Origin: Roseibium album
GTDB lineage: Bacteria > Pseudomonadota > Alphaproteobacteria > Rhizobiales > Stappiaceae
DNA length: 64,000 nt
Assembly: GCA_001404055.1 (NCBI GenBank)
Contig: CXTY01000001.1
Location: 186,001 to 250,000 of the forward strand
Reading direction: 5' to 3'
In this document: in pieces, positions 8,401-18,243 of the stretch
Numbering within the stretch: position 1 is the stretch's first letter
Layout: the number at the start of each line of letters is the position of its first letter
The notes under the pieces: generated by a model
Seen by the model: only the letters and a program-made list of their open reading frames with translations
Databases searched by the model: none
What the model was told of the DNA's origin: nothing
Position numbers and translations under genes: made by a program

Positions 8401-11070
8401 ATGACCAAGTGGGTCTACAGTTTTGGCAATGGCGCTGCAGAAGGTGCTGCAAAAATGCGCAATCTTCTTGGTGGAAAAGGCGCCAATCTTGCCGAAATGA
8501 GCAGCCTTGGTTTGCCTGTGCCTCCCGGCTTTACCATTACGACCGAAGTTTGCACCTGGTATTATGACCACGACAAATCTTATCCGGATACGCTCGTTGC
8601 CGATGTCGCTGCGGCCCTTGAAAAGGTCGGTGATGCAACCAACAGAAAATTTGGTGATCCTGAAAGTCCATTGCTGGTGTCCGTTCGCTCAGGCGCACGG
8701 GCATCCATGCCGGGGATGATGGATACTGTCCTCAATCTCGGACTGAACGATCAAACGGTGGAAGCCATCGCACTCGAGGCTGGTGATCGCCGCTTCGCTT
8801 ACGACAGCTACAGGCGGTTCATCCAGATGTATTCTGATGTTGTGCTTGGTGTTGATCATCATGAATTTGAAGAGATTCTGGATGACTACAAGGACCGCAA
8901 CGAGCTCAGCCTAGACACCGACATAGATGCGGACGCATGGCGGGGTATCATAGAAAAGTTCAAGGCATTGGTGGAAGAGGAGCTTGGCAAGCCATTTCCG
9001 CAGGATCCGCAGGAACAATTGTGGGGAGCAATTGGCGCTGTCTTCAGTTCATGGATGACGGCACGTGCGGTTACCTATCGCCGCTTGCACGATATACCGG
9101 CCAAATGGGGCACTGCGGTAAATGTTCAGGCCATGGTTTTCGGAAACATGGGAGAAAGCTCTGCCACTGGTGTTGCATTCACCCGGAACCCTTCGACAGG
9201 AGAAAACGCACTTTATGGCGAGTTCCTTGTAAATGCCCAGGGTGAAGACGTCGTTGCCGGGATACGTACACCGCAAGACATTACAGAGAAGGCAAGGCTG
9301 GAAGCAGTTTCCACCAGTCCCTCCCTTGAAGCACTGATGCCCGCAGCATTCGCCGAATTCCAGACCTATTGCGACAAGCTGGAAGCCCACTACACGGACA
9401 TGCAGGACCTGGAGTTTACCATCGAGAAGGGCAAGCTCTGGATGCTGCAAACAAGGGCAGGAAAGCGAACTGCCAAGGCTGCCCTGAAAATTGCGGTTGA
9501 AATGGTAGGTGAGGGCCTGTTGAGCGAGGAAGAGGCGATTGGCCGGGTTGAACCCGCCGCGCTTGACCAGCTTTTGCACCCGACAATTGATCCCGGAGCG
9601 GAAAGGGATGTTGTCACAACCGGGCTGCCGGCTTCGCCAGGCGCTGCGTCCGGAGCCATCGTCTTTACCTCCGATGCGGCAGAAGAAGCCAGAGCGGCGG
9701 GCCGCAAGGCTATTCTCGTGCGGGTGGAAACCAGTCCGGAAGATATTCACGGCATGCATGCCGCTGAAGGCATTTTGACAAGCCGAGGTGGCATGACCAG
9801 TCACGCAGCCGTTGTCGCGCGTGGCATGGGTAAGCCGTGCGTGGCCGGTGCAGGCATGCTGCGTGTCGACTATCGCAATGGTGTCATCAATGTTGCCGGC
9901 AGGCGGTTGAACGAAGGTGACATCATCACGATTGATGGAGCAACCGGTCAGGTTCTCTTAGGCGAAGTGAAGATGCAGCAGCCGACGCTTTCAGGTGACT
10001 TTGGCACACTCATGGGCTGGGCCGATCGTGGCCGGCGAATGAAAGTTCGCACAAACGCGGAAACACCGCAGGATGCGAAAGTTGCCCGTGAGTTTGGCGC
10101 TGAAGGTATCGGTCTTTGCCGGACGGAACATATGTTCTTTGACGGCGAGCGTATCATTGCCGTCAGGGAGATGATCCTCGCGGAAACAGAAGAGGGTCGC
10201 CGGGCAGCTCTGGCAAAGCTGCTTCCCATGCAACGCAAAGATTTCACGGATCTCTTTGAGATCATGCATGGCTTGCCCGTGACCATTCGGCTGTTGGATC
10301 CACCCTTGCATGAATTTCTGCCAAAGTCGGAAGAAGAACTTGCGGAAGTTGCCGCCGCGATGGGAGCAAATCCGGAGTTGCTGCGCGACCGGGCATTGGC
10401 GCTGGAAGAATTCAATCCGATGCTAGGCCACCGGGGTTGTCGGCTGCTGGTGTCGTACCCGGAAATTGCAGAAATGCAGGCGCGCGCGATATTTGAAGCA
10501 GCCGTGGAAGCTGCCAAAAAGACCGGGGCGGCCGTCGTGCCGGAAATCATGGTCCCGCTGGTTGGATTGAAAGGCGAGCTGGATCTGGTCCGGCAAAGCA
10601 TAGTGAATATGGCAAAGGCCGTGAAAGAGGAAAGTGGAGCCGAGCTTACCTACCAAATCGGCACAATGGTCGAATTGCCGCGCGCCGCCTTGAAGGCAGC
10701 CGAAATCGCAAAATCGGCTGAGTTTTTCTCATTCGGGACCAACGACCTCACCCAGACAACTTTCGGCATTTCGCGCGATGACGCTGCCTCGTTCCTTGGT
10801 ACTTATCAAACAAAGGGAATAATCGAGCAGGACCCATTTGTGTCGCTTGACCAAGACGGTGTTGGAGAGCTGATAAATATTGCCGTGGAACGCGGAAAAT
10901 CGACGAGGCCGGATATCAAGCTCGGTATATGCGGGGAGCACGGCGGAGATCCTGCTTCCATTTCCTTCTGCGAAAGTGTTGGACTTGATTATGTCTCGTG
11001 TTCTCCTTTCCGTGTGCCGATCGCTCGTCTGGCCGCAGCTCAGTCGGCTTTGAAACATAAAAACGACTGA
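8401..11070 (+). CDS. ppdK: pyruvate, phosphate dikinase
   Basis: An 889-residue enzyme interconverting pyruvate, ATP and phosphate with phosphoenolpyruvate, AMP and pyrophosphate. The N-terminal ATP-grasp part shows GGKGANLAEM. The swivelling phosphohistidine domain has GGMTSHAAVVARG with the catalytic His at residue 468. The C-terminal PEP-binding barrel shows GLCRTEHMF, GTMVELPRAAL and the active-site Cys region GICGEHGGDP. ATG 8401 gives the usual MTKWVYSF start and follows AGGAGAG at good spacing; an in-frame GTG at 8347 is unlikely. In alphaproteobacteria PPDK feeds gluconeogenesis or glycolysis around pyruvate. meaB follows 41 bases downstream, so co-transcription is possible. Confidence 0.96.
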   Translation: MTKWVYSFGNGAAEGAAKMRNLLGGKGANLAEMSSLGLPVPPGFTITTEVCTWYYDHDKSYPDTLVADVAAALEKVGDATNRKFGDPESPLLVSVRSGARASMPGMMDTVLNLGLNDQTVEAIALEAGDRRFAYDSYRRFIQMYSDVVLGVDHHEFEEILDDYKDRNELSLDTDIDADAWRGIIEKFKALVEEELGKPFPQDPQEQLWGAIGAVFSSWMTARAVTYRRLHDIPAKWGTAVNVQAMVFGNMGESSATGVAFTRNPSTGENALYGEFLVNAQGEDVVAGIRTPQDITEKARLEAVSTSPSLEALMPAAFAEFQTYCDKLEAHYTDMQDLEFTIEKGKLWMLQTRAGKRTAKAALKIAVEMVGEGLLSEEEAIGRVEPAALDQLLHPTIDPGAERDVVTTGLPASPGAASGAIVFTSDAAEEARAAGRKAILVRVETSPEDIHGMHAAEGILTSRGGMTSHAAVVARGMGKPCVAGAGMLRVDYRNGVINVAGRRLNEGDIITIDGATGQVLLGEVKMQQPTLSGDFGTLMGWADRGRRMKVRTNAETPQDAKVAREFGAEGIGLCRTEHMFFDGERIIAVREMILAETEEGRRAALAKLLPMQRKDFTDLFEIMHGLPVTIRLLDPPLHEFLPKSEEELAEVAAAMGANPELLRDRALALEEFNPMLGHRGCRLLVSYPEIAEMQARAIFEAAVEAAKKTGAAVVPEIMVPLVGLKGELDLVRQSIVNMAKAVKEESGAELTYQIGTMVELPRAALKAAEIAKSAEFFSFGTNDLTQTTFGISRDDAASFLGTYQTKGIIEQDPFVSLDQDGVGELINIAVERGKSTRPDIKLGICGEHGGDPASISFCESVGLDYVSCSPFRVPIARLAAAQSALKHKND

Positions 11071-11111
11071 CCGACACAGCTAATGTCGTTTGCCTGATTG
11101 AGGGTGCTGAA

Positions 11112-12068
11112 TTGAGTGGATCCTTTCCCTCGCTGGAAGAACTGCGCGCTGGGAGCAAAAGGCTGCTCGCGCGCGTGCTGACGCGTTTGGAAACCAACGC
11201 GTCAGACCCCGAAACAGCAGCATTTCTTGACAGGATCTGTGCGGAGCCAATCGCGCAGGTTCTGGGGTTGACCGGACCGCCGGGCGTCGGCAAGTCTAGC
11301 TTGACGGATGCGCTGATCAAATCCTGTCGGGAACAGAACGAACGGGTTGCGGTTTTGGCGGTTGATCCGTCCTCTACCATTTCGGGTGGGGCGCTGCTTG
11401 GAGACCGGACCCGGCTGAAAACCGATCCGTCGGACGACGGTGTATTCGTTCGTTCAATGGCTGCCCGTAACCGCCTTGGCGGATTGTCGGACCATACGGT
11501 TGCAGCAATTGCGCTCCTCAGAGCGGTTTGTGACAGGGTGCTCGTGGAAACCGTCGGAATTGGACAGTCCGAGGGGGATCTGAAGCAGGCCGTGGATACG
11601 GTTGTTCTTTGTATCCAGCCCGGCTCAGGCGACAGTTTGCAGTTCATGAAGGCTGGCATTATGGAGTTGCCAGATATTGTTGCTGTTACGAAGGCGGATA
11701 TGGGCGCACTGGCGCGCCGTGCCGCATCCGATGTCGCGGGCGCGTTGACACTCGGGTCCGCCGGGCCCACCTCCTGGCAGGTTCCTGTGTGTATGGTCTC
11801 ATCGCAAACGGGTGAGGGAGTTGCTGAGCTTCTGTCACAAAGCGGCAAACACCATGCTTTTCTCGAAAAAACGGACAATCTGGCCACCCGCAGGGGAAAG
11901 CAGCATGTCGCCTGGTTTGAGGATATGGTTCGGTCCGAATTCGGTCAGTCGGGTCTGGCCTACGCTTTAAAAGATCTAAAGGGAAATTGGCAAACGCGGG
12001 CGCTGGCTGCACCGTTTGAGAGCTTTTCGGAATTCTCTGGCAAGATCAACGCGCGCCTTCAGCAATAG
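11112..12068 (+). CDS. meaB: methylmalonyl-CoA mutase-associated GTPase MeaB
   Basis: A 318-residue SIMIBI-class GTPase. Walker A is GPPGVGKS at residues 55-62. DPSSTISGGALLGDR follows, and the base-specificity motif appears as TKAD. MeaB (ArgK) protects and reloads the adenosylcobalamin-dependent methylmalonyl-CoA mutase, so it ties to propionate and branched-chain degradation. Its client mutase is not in this window. The start is TTG at 11112 with GAGGGTG upstream; no better ATG is available before the conserved region. It follows ppdK on the same strand and converges on the GGDEF/EAL gene, with 25 bases between the stops. Confidence 0.93.
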   Translation: MSGSFPSLEELRAGSKRLLARVLTRLETNASDPETAAFLDRICAEPIAQVLGLTGPPGVGKSSLTDALIKSCREQNERVAVLAVDPSSTISGGALLGDRTRLKTDPSDDGVFVRSMAARNRLGGLSDHTVAAIALLRAVCDRVLVETVGIGQSEGDLKQAVDTVVLCIQPGSGDSLQFMKAGIMELPDIVAVTKADMGALARRAASDVAGALTLGSAGPTSWQVPVCMVSSQTGEGVAELLSQSGKHHAFLEKTDNLATRRGKQHVAWFEDMVRSEFGQSGLAYALKDLKGNWQTRALAAPFESFSEFSGKINARLQQ

Positions 12069-12093
12069 ACTTTGACAGTATCAAAATTCAACC

Positions 12094-14379
12094 TTAGGCA
12101 CTGCGGCCCTGATAGCTGAGATCGGCTCCGAACCCGGCCGTACCCAGTCCGTGAAAGTTATCCAAAAACGCGCTCAGAGCTGTTTCATCCAGGGGCCTTG
12201 AAATGTAGTAGCCTTGCAAGCGGGAACAGTCATTGGCTTGCAGGAACCTAAGCTGCTCTTCGGTCTCGATGCCTTCGGCAACGATCGTCATGCCGAGTGC
12301 TTTACCCAGTTGAATGATGGATACGAGAATGGCTTCCGCCTCAGGATTGCCATTCATGTCGGAGACGAAGTCACGATCAATCTTGAGCGTATCAAACGGG
12401 AAGCGGCGCAGATAACTCAAGCTTGAGTAGCCTGAGCCAAAGTCATCAAGCGCAACCTTCACGCCCAGGTTTTTCAAGCGCCGCAAGGACTGCAGGACGG
12501 AATCATTGCGTCCTGCGAAAACGCTTTCAGTGACTTCAATTTCCAGCCTCTGCGGGGGCAGATTGTTTGCGGCCAGGATACCCATGACCTTTTCAACGAA
12601 CCTGGGATGTTTGAACTGATTGGGTGAGACATTGACCGATACAATGACACCGGGCCAGTCATGCGCCTTGGCACAAGCCTTGTTCAGGACCCAAATTCCC
12701 AAATCGTTGATCAATCCCGATTCTTCTGCAACAGGAATGAACTGGGCTGGCGTTACGACCGTGCCGTCCTCTTTTGTCCAACGGGCAAGGGCCTCTACTG
12801 AAACGATACGCTTGGCATCGGTATCCGATTGGGGCTGATAGGCAAGATCAAGCTCATCGTTTTTCAAGGCCAGTCGCAATTCCCTTGTCAACCTGTCCTT
12901 GGACTGAACCTGAAATTCCATAGTTGGCTCGAAGAATGACCGCCGGCTTCTGCCGTTAGCCTTTGCATCATAGAGCGCGATATCGGCTTTTCTTAAGAGT
13001 TCATCCGGGTCGTTGCCATCTCTGGGAGCTATTGCGACGCCCATAGACAGGCTTGCATAGAGCTCCCGCCGCCCGATCATGATGGGACGCGAAATTTCGT
13101 CCTGTACCTGGTCCAGAATGTACTCAAGCCACTCGTCGCTCTCGCAGTTCTTGATGACCATTGCAAACTCGTCGCCGCTGATCCGCGCAACGATGCCAGT
13201 TTCAGGAATGACCCGCCTCAGGCGTTGCGCAACAGCGACAATGACCTTGTCACCTGCTGAATGTCCGAGCGTGTCGTTGATGTCCTTGAAGTGATCGAGG
13301 TCGATGTAAACGACGGCCGAGTTCGTAGCCTTGTAGAAGCTCTCTTCCAACGTATCGACCAGGAGACTGTGGTAGCGGGAGCGGTTCGGCAGGCCGGACA
13401 ATGCGTCATGGCGTGCAGCATAGACCGCGTTTGACTCGCTTCGTGCAAGCCTTTTGGTCATCAACCTTGTGAAAACGGTGACTGCGATGACAACACCGGC
13501 AATCATGAAAGCAGCAAATGCGAGAAACGGATTGATGCGACGGAGCATCTGACTGCCGGGCTGATTGGTCTGCCAGGCAACCACGCCAATGTTGTGGCCA
13601 CGCGGCGACTGCAGCTGAAATTGGCCGGTACCTTCCTGGGTTGCCAATGGCCGGGAAGAAATGAAGCCCTTGAGACTGGTCATCTCTGAAATGTTCGTCA
13701 GCTTTTCACCCTTCAAAGGGATCATGCTGATCAGGACGGCTGGCGGATGGCGAACGGGTGAGACGGATTGAACTTGCGGCATAACAGCCGCTGCACTGAA
13801 GAGATAAGGTTCACCGGAAATGGAAACGACCCCGGTCCCCGCAATCGACCGACCGGTATCGGTGCTTTTGGGGGTGAACGCAAAAAGGCCGGAGGGCGTT
13901 TTTTGAAAAGAAGTTATGTAGCGTGCGCGCACTTTTGAAATTGCGGGGTCCAGCTCTTGAAGCAGTTTTTGCGACATCCAATTGCTGGTTTGGTCTTGCG
14001 CATAGATGTGTTTGACCTCGAAGTCCCGGCTGACAAGGATCGACTTGCTGAAGCCGTTGTTCTGAAACAGCCAATGCATCATGTTGTTGTAGATCCAGTC
14101 TTCGTCAGGCGACGGATCGTTCACGACATGGTAGGCGTTGTCCCAGATGACGACGCCAGTCTGCTGTTTCACCATGTAATTTTGAGTGAGCTGCAAAGCG
14201 CCGGCAATCAGCTTATGCTGTGACTGCTCGGCACTTTCATCGGACAGGCGTGCCGACCAATGCATCAGGGAAAAAATACCAAATACGGACGTCAAAACCA
14301 CGACGACCATCGGGATGATGATCGCGTAGGCGATACGTCCGCCGGAATTTTTCGCAAAGGTGTCCATACATCTGCCCAT
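12094..14379 (-). CDS. membrane GGDEF/EAL protein with CHASE4-like sensor
   Basis: A protein of up to 761 residues. An N-terminal membrane helix lies at about residues 16-38. An extracytoplasmic sensor region (about 40-275) contains the WDNAY and NNGFSKSILVSRD segments seen in CHASE4 domains. A second helix is at about 283-307. The GGDEF domain (about 330-490) has an intact SGDEF signature site, and the EAL domain (about 505-745) has EAL, NVSPNQF, DDFGSGYSSL and AEGIET. Both halves look catalytically complete for cyclic-di-GMP synthesis and breakdown. No RxxD inhibitory site precedes SGDEF. The start could be 14379 or the ATG at 14367. It stands alone. The sensed signal is unknown. Confidence 0.9.
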   Translation of the reverse strand: MGRCMDTFAKNSGGRIAYAIIIPMVVVVLTSVFGIFSLMHWSARLSDESAEQSQHKLIAGALQLTQNYMVKQQTGVVIWDNAYHVVNDPSPDEDWIYNNMMHWLFQNNGFSKSILVSRDFEVKHIYAQDQTSNWMSQKLLQELDPAISKVRARYITSFQKTPSGLFAFTPKSTDTGRSIAGTGVVSISGEPYLFSAAAVMPQVQSVSPVRHPPAVLISMIPLKGEKLTNISEMTSLKGFISSRPLATQEGTGQFQLQSPRGHNIGVVAWQTNQPGSQMLRRINPFLAFAAFMIAGVVIAVTVFTRLMTKRLARSESNAVYAARHDALSGLPNRSRYHSLLVDTLEESFYKATNSAVVYIDLDHFKDINDTLGHSAGDKVIVAVAQRLRRVIPETGIVARISGDEFAMVIKNCESDEWLEYILDQVQDEISRPIMIGRRELYASLSMGVAIAPRDGNDPDELLRKADIALYDAKANGRSRRSFFEPTMEFQVQSKDRLTRELRLALKNDELDLAYQPQSDTDAKRIVSVEALARWTKEDGTVVTPAQFIPVAEESGLINDLGIWVLNKACAKAHDWPGVIVSVNVSPNQFKHPRFVEKVMGILAANNLPPQRLEIEVTESVFAGRNDSVLQSLRRLKNLGVKVALDDFGSGYSSLSYLRRFPFDTLKIDRDFVSDMNGNPEAEAILVSIIQLGKALGMTIVAEGIETEEQLRFLQANDCSRLQGYYISRPLDETALSAFLDNFHGLGTAGFGADLSYQGRSA

Positions 14380-14499
14380 TAAACTTGAGCCGAGTATTGA
14401 CCGTTCTGGTTAAGGAATGCCCCTAAAACCTTAGTAAAATAAGCGTAAAAGAGTTGGGAGAAAGAGCAGGGTATCGGTGTTGCCAAACGGGTCCAAGAC

Positions 14500-15213
14500 T
14501 CAGATCAGTTGAAGGCTGCGGAAGCTGACATTGGTTCGCAGTCCGACGATGACATGGTCATGAACTTCGATGCCGATTGGCTTGGCTATGTCGATGATTT
14601 TCTGGGTCATCTGGATATCCGCCCGCGACGGGGTGGGATCGCCGGAGGGGTGATTGTGGACCAGGATGATCGCGGTCGCAGCGAGTTCAAGTGCCCGCCG
14701 AATGACCTCGCGTGGATAGACCGGCGTGTGATCGACCGTGCCGGTCTGCTGGACTTCATCTGCGATCAGCCCGTTTTTCTTGTCCAGAAACAGGATCCGG
14801 AACTGTTCGACAGTTGAATGCTGCATCGAGGCCTGAAGATAGGCAATCACCTTGTTCCAGCTGTCCAGCAACTGGCGCTCGTTAAGCTCGCCCTTGTGGT
14901 AACGGATGACAGATGCGTGCACGGCCTTCAGTGTGTCGACACTGACATCTGACAGTCCGCTAATTTCCTTGAGCTGGCTTCTGGGTGCCGACAAGGCTGC
15001 CGAAAACGAGCCAAACCGTTGCAACAGCGCCTTGGCAATCGGTTTCGTGTCCTGCCGGGGCAGGGAAGAAAATAAAAGAAATTCCAAAAGCTCATAGTCG
15101 GCGAGGCTTTGCTCACCGGAATTGCGAAACCGTTCGCGTAGTCTTTGCCGGTGCCCCTTGTGATTTGAGCCCGACGCGGATTTCTTCTCAGAACCAGACG
15201 CTGTTTCGCTCAT
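14500..15213 (-). CDS. radC: RadC family protein (JAMM/MPN domain)
   Basis: A 237-residue RadC/UPF0758 protein. An N-terminal helix-hairpin-helix region (about residues 40-95, [11 protein letters not shown] onwards) is followed by a JAMM metalloprotease-like domain whose zinc signature [15 protein letters not shown] is complete. Despite the name, a role in DNA repair is not established. I chose ATG 15213 ([11 protein letters not shown]) because AAAGGC precedes it and it starts 7 bases after the map stop codon. A longer reading would overlap map by 90 bases. It is co-directional with map and very probably in the same transcript. Confidence 0.92.
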   Translation of the reverse strand: MSETASGSEKKSASGSNHKGHRQRLRERFRNSGEQSLADYELLEFLLFSSLPRQDTKPIAKALLQRFGSFSAALSAPRSQLKEISGLSDVSVDTLKAVHASVIRYHKGELNERQLLDSWNKVIAYLQASMQHSTVEQFRILFLDKKNGLIADEVQQTGTVDHTPVYPREVIRRALELAATAIILVHNHPSGDPTPSRADIQMTQKIIDIAKPIGIEVHDHVIVGLRTNVSFRSLQLI

Positions 15214-15220
15214 GAAGCCT

Positions 15221-16051
15221 TTATTCGTTCGGGAGGCCGGGCTTGTGAATGCCCTTTGGCGAGGTTGTAAAGATCTGACATCCCTCCGGTGTGATGCCGA
15301 TCGAATGCTCAAACTGGGCAGAAAGCGATCTGTCGCGGGTCACGGCTGTCCAGCCATCGCTCAGGACCTTTACGTGCGGGCGGCCTAGATTGACCATCGG
15401 TTCGATGGTGAAAATCATACCGGGCTTGAGCTCAATACCTTCGCCCGGGCGGCCGTAGTGAAGAATGTTCGGTGTATCATGGAACAATAGCCCAAGGCCG
15501 TGACCGCAAAAATCGCGCACGACAGAACAGCGCTGTGCCTCCACGAAAGTCTGGATCGCTGCGCCGATATCACCAGTCGTGTTTCCAGGTTTTGCAGCTT
15601 CAATCCCGCGCATGAGGGATTCGTAGGTAACATCGATCAATCGCTCAGAGGCGCGCTTAAGCTGTCCGAGAGGATACATGCGGCTGGAATCGCCGTGCCA
15701 GCCATCCAGAATGAAGGTGACATCGATGTTGACGATATCGCCGTCGCGAAGGGCCTTGTTGTTCGGAATTCCGTGACAGACCACGTGATTGATCGATGTG
15801 CAGCTCGACTTTGTATAGCCACGATAATTTAGCGTCGCCGGAATGGCATTGTTGTCACGGCCGTACTGGTAGACGAAATCGTCGATTTCCTGTGTCGTCG
15901 TGCCTGGCTTGACAATATCGGCCAGGTCATCAAGGCAGCGGGCGGTTAATTGCCCGGCATTCATCATGCCTTCAAAATCATCCGGTCCGTACAGGCGCAC
16001 CTGACCGGTGTTTTTTAAAGGTGCGTCTGCTGCGTCGATATAGCTGACCAT
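15221..16051 (-). CDS. map: type I methionine aminopeptidase
   Basis: A 276-residue metallopeptidase removing the initiator Met from new proteins in the cytoplasm. Metal ligands are visible in order: Asp of NIDVTFI, Asp of WHGDSSRM, His of GHGLGLLFH, Glu of FTIEPM and Glu of AQFEHS. It has the type Ib core with a modest N-terminal extension of about 25 residues. radC begins 7 bases after its stop. The 230-base gap upstream, towards tRNA-Leu, carries two inverted repeats and should hold the promoter. Confidence 0.95.
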   Translation of the reverse strand: MVSYIDAADAPLKNTGQVRLYGPDDFEGMMNAGQLTARCLDDLADIVKPGTTTQEIDDFVYQYGRDNNAIPATLNYRGYTKSSCTSINHVVCHGIPNNKALRDGDIVNIDVTFILDGWHGDSSRMYPLGQLKRASERLIDVTYESLMRGIEAAKPGNTTGDIGAAIQTFVEAQRCSVVRDFCGHGLGLLFHDTPNILHYGRPGEGIELKPGMIFTIEPMVNLGRPHVKVLSDGWTAVTRDRSLSAQFEHSIGITPEGCQIFTTSPKGIHKPGLPNE

Positions 16052-16190
16052 TGGATTTCGTATCTCGTTCTTGGATCTCGCTCGTCCAACAGTAGTCTCT
16101 ATTGGAGCCGCGCACCCGACATTTCTCTTGTGTTAATTGATGACATAGCCCCAGGCGGCGCCAATTTCTAGTTCCTCCTTATGCAAAATG

Positions 16191-16263
16191 ATGCGGAAGT
16201 GGAAACTTCCCGCATGTGTTGCGATATTTTATCTGGCTGGCTTGCGTATTTTTTTCAAGCCAG
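16191..16263. repeat. two hairpins between map and tRNA-Leu
   Basis: The first pairs ATGCGGAAGT (16191-16200) with ACTTCCCGCAT (16205-16215) with one bulged C. The second pairs CTGGCTTG (16237-16244) with CAAGCCAG (16256-16263) perfectly, with a T-rich loop, and ends 18 bases before the tRNA. They could be terminator or processing structures. Confidence 0.4.
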
Positions 16264-16281
16264 TTAGGTGATTGGGAAATC

Positions 16282-16367
16282 GCGGGCGTGGTGGAATTGG
16301 TAGACACAAGGGACTTAAAATCCCTCGGCCCTAGGCTGTACGGGTTCGAGTCCCGTCGCCCGCACCA
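16282..16367 (+). tRNA. tRNA-Leu (UAA anticodon)
   Basis: An 86-base type II tRNA with the 3' CCA encoded. The acceptor stem GCGGGCG/CGCCCGC pairs fully. The anticodon stem AGGGA/TCCCT closes the loop CTTAAAA, giving anticodon TAA for the UUA codon. A variable arm CGGCCCTAGGCTG and the T arm CGGGTTCGAGTCCCG are clear. The type II variable arm and anticodon agree on leucine. Confidence 0.97.
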
Positions 16368-16510
16368 TATTCGTTGCATTGCCGGCTTTGGCCAACTTGA
16401 GCGCGGGATTGCTTTGTGTGATTTCGGTTCGCGGCGGGAAGTGGCAATCGCGCTAGTGCAAGATGGCGTAGCCTGACGGCTCAACAAGAAGCTTCGAGAT
16501 ACGCCAGAAC

Positions 16511-17302
16511 ATGCTGAATAGCCCGGCGAGCACCTCTGAGATTGTATCCATGAAAGGGATTTCAAAAACCTTTTCTAACGGAACAATTGCGTTGAAGGAT
16601 TTCTCCCTGGACATTCACCAGGGTGAATTTGTTTCGCTGCTCGGACCATCAGGCTGCGGAAAGTCCACGGCCTTGCGAATTGTTACCGGCCTCACAAAAC
16701 CGACGACAGGAAAAGTTGACTGGCCTCTCGAAGGGCGGAGCCAGCAAGATCATGAACTCGGCTTTGTGTTCCAGGAACCAAATCTGATGCCTTGGGCGAC
16801 GGTCTTTGGCAATGTCTGGCTTCCTCTGCGTCTCAAGGGGATTTCCAAAAAAGCAGCTCATGCCCAGGTCACGGAAACGCTGCAGATGGTGGGGCTGGAG
16901 CAATTCGCTCAAAGTTACCCGCGAGAGCTATCCGGCGGCATGAAGATGCGCGTTTCGATTGCGCGCGCATTGGTGACGAAGCCCAAAGTTCTCCTGATGG
17001 ACGAACCCTTTGCTGCACTTGATGAAATCACCCGCTTCAAACTGAACAACGATCTCTTGCATCTTTGGGAAACGCACGGCTGGACAGTAATTTTCGTCAC
17101 GCATTCGGTATTTGAATCTGTCTACCTTTCCAACAGGATCGTGGTGATGGCGACGCGACCGGGGCGGGTCGTCAACAACATGAAAATTGACGCGGCTTAT
17201 CCAAGAGACGAGGAATTCCGAACGTCTTCAGTTTATACCGGGTTTTGTCGTGACGTCTCGAGAGCCCTTCGCGATGCCATTGGTGTGGAAGATCAGCTTT
17301 GA
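16511..17302 (+). CDS. ABC transporter ATPase, nitrate/taurine type (orphan)
   Basis: A 263-residue nucleotide-binding protein. Walker A is GPSGCGKS at residues 45-52, the Q-loop is FVFQEPNLMPW, the signature is LSGGMKMRV, Walker B is VLLMDEPFAALD and the H-loop His lies in FVTHSV. The QEPNLMPWATV segment and the C-terminal tail fit the NitT/TauT group (SsuB/TauB/NrtD), which drives import of sulfonates, nitrate, cyanate or pyrimidine precursors. No permease or periplasmic binding protein is adjacent; a quinone reductase follows after about 100 bases. It must either work with distant partners or be a remnant. Substrate unknown. Confidence 0.88.
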   Translation: MLNSPASTSEIVSMKGISKTFSNGTIALKDFSLDIHQGEFVSLLGPSGCGKSTALRIVTGLTKPTTGKVDWPLEGRSQQDHELGFVFQEPNLMPWATVFGNVWLPLRLKGISKKAAHAQVTETLQMVGLEQFAQSYPRELSGGMKMRVSIARALVTKPKVLLMDEPFAALDEITRFKLNNDLLHLWETHGWTVIFVTHSVFESVYLSNRIVVMATRPGRVVNNMKIDAAYPRDEEFRTSSVYTGFCRDVSRALRDAIGVEDQL

Positions 17303-17403
17303 CACATGGTGACCTGTCTCGCAGCGGCAGATGTAAAATTGCCTGGTTTGGGCAGGTGCCGACGATATCGGTCGCTAAGCATTCATGACTAAAGGCGGAC
17401 TAG

Positions 17404-17994
17404 ATGCGGGTTCTCGTTGTATTCAGCCATCCGTGCGAGGAAAGTTTCAACGCGTCGATCTGCAAGACCATCGTCAACAGCCTTGAAAAAGATGGACACG
17501 AAGTACGGCTGACCGACCTTTATACCGAAGGCTTTGACCCGGTCATGCGCGCCGACGAACGAAGAGCCTATCATACGGCAGGGAAGAACACTGCCCCGAT
17601 CGCAGGGCAACTCGCCGACCTCAATTGGTGTCAGGTATTGATATTTGTTTATCCAACCTGGTGGTATGGTTTGCCGGCCATGCTGAAAGGATGGCTGGAA
17701 CGGGTCTGGGTCCCTCATGAGACTTTTGTGATGCCGACGGCAAACCACGGCATCCAGTCAAAAATGCAGCATATTTCACATATCGCTATTGTCACGACAT
17801 GCGGTGCGCCATGGTGGTTGAACAAGCTGGTTGGCGAACCTGGGCGCAAGACCCTGCTGAGGGGCATCAAGTATCTTTGTAAACCTGGCTGCAAGACCCT
17901 GTTTCTGGCGCACTACAAGATGGATACGTCAACCAAGGCGTCGCGTGAGAAATTCCTGTCGAAGGTGGGATCAAAGCTAGCCGCGTTTCTTTGA
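17404..17994 (+). CDS. NAD(P)H-dependent flavin oxidoreductase (quinone reductase type)
   Basis: A 196-residue flavodoxin-fold protein of the MdaB/NQO1-like group. The phosphate-binding N-terminal turn FSHPCEESFNASI and the YPTWWYGLPAMLKGWLERVW segment are typical. It should bind FMN or FAD and transfer two electrons from NAD(P)H to quinones, avoiding semiquinone radicals. The start ATG at 17404 follows the weak signal AAAGGCGGAC. It lies between the orphan ABC ATPase and trkH, with a 249-base gap before trkH in which I see no further gene. Physiological substrate not deducible. Confidence 0.85.
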   Translation: MRVLVVFSHPCEESFNASICKTIVNSLEKDGHEVRLTDLYTEGFDPVMRADERRAYHTAGKNTAPIAGQLADLNWCQVLIFVYPTWWYGLPAMLKGWLERVWVPHETFVMPTANHGIQSKMQHISHIAIVTTCGAPWWLNKLVGEPGRKTLLRGIKYLCKPGCKTLFLAHYKMDTSTKASREKFLSKVGSKLAAFL

Positions 17995-18243
17995 GTGAAG
18001 GGACTTGGTCTCCAATGATACATTTGAGCGCCCGCACTCCAACATAGCCCAAATCAATGCATGCCATGTCGGGCTAAGTTACAGAAAAACAGTCGTTGGA
18101 TGCAGACAGTTTTATCGCAATCTTTGGGGGTTGCGGTCATAGGCCATTGGAAAATGAATGGAAAAGCGCTAGGACCACTGGGACTGATCCCCAATACGGG
18201 GCTGGGCACTTAATACCTTCAACGGTTTCCGGGAAGACTGTAC

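Noticed and set aside
16282..17302. tRNA-Leu followed by an orphan transporter gene, as at integration sites of genomic islands.
   Set aside because: No integrase is present and I see no repeat of the tRNA 3' end downstream.
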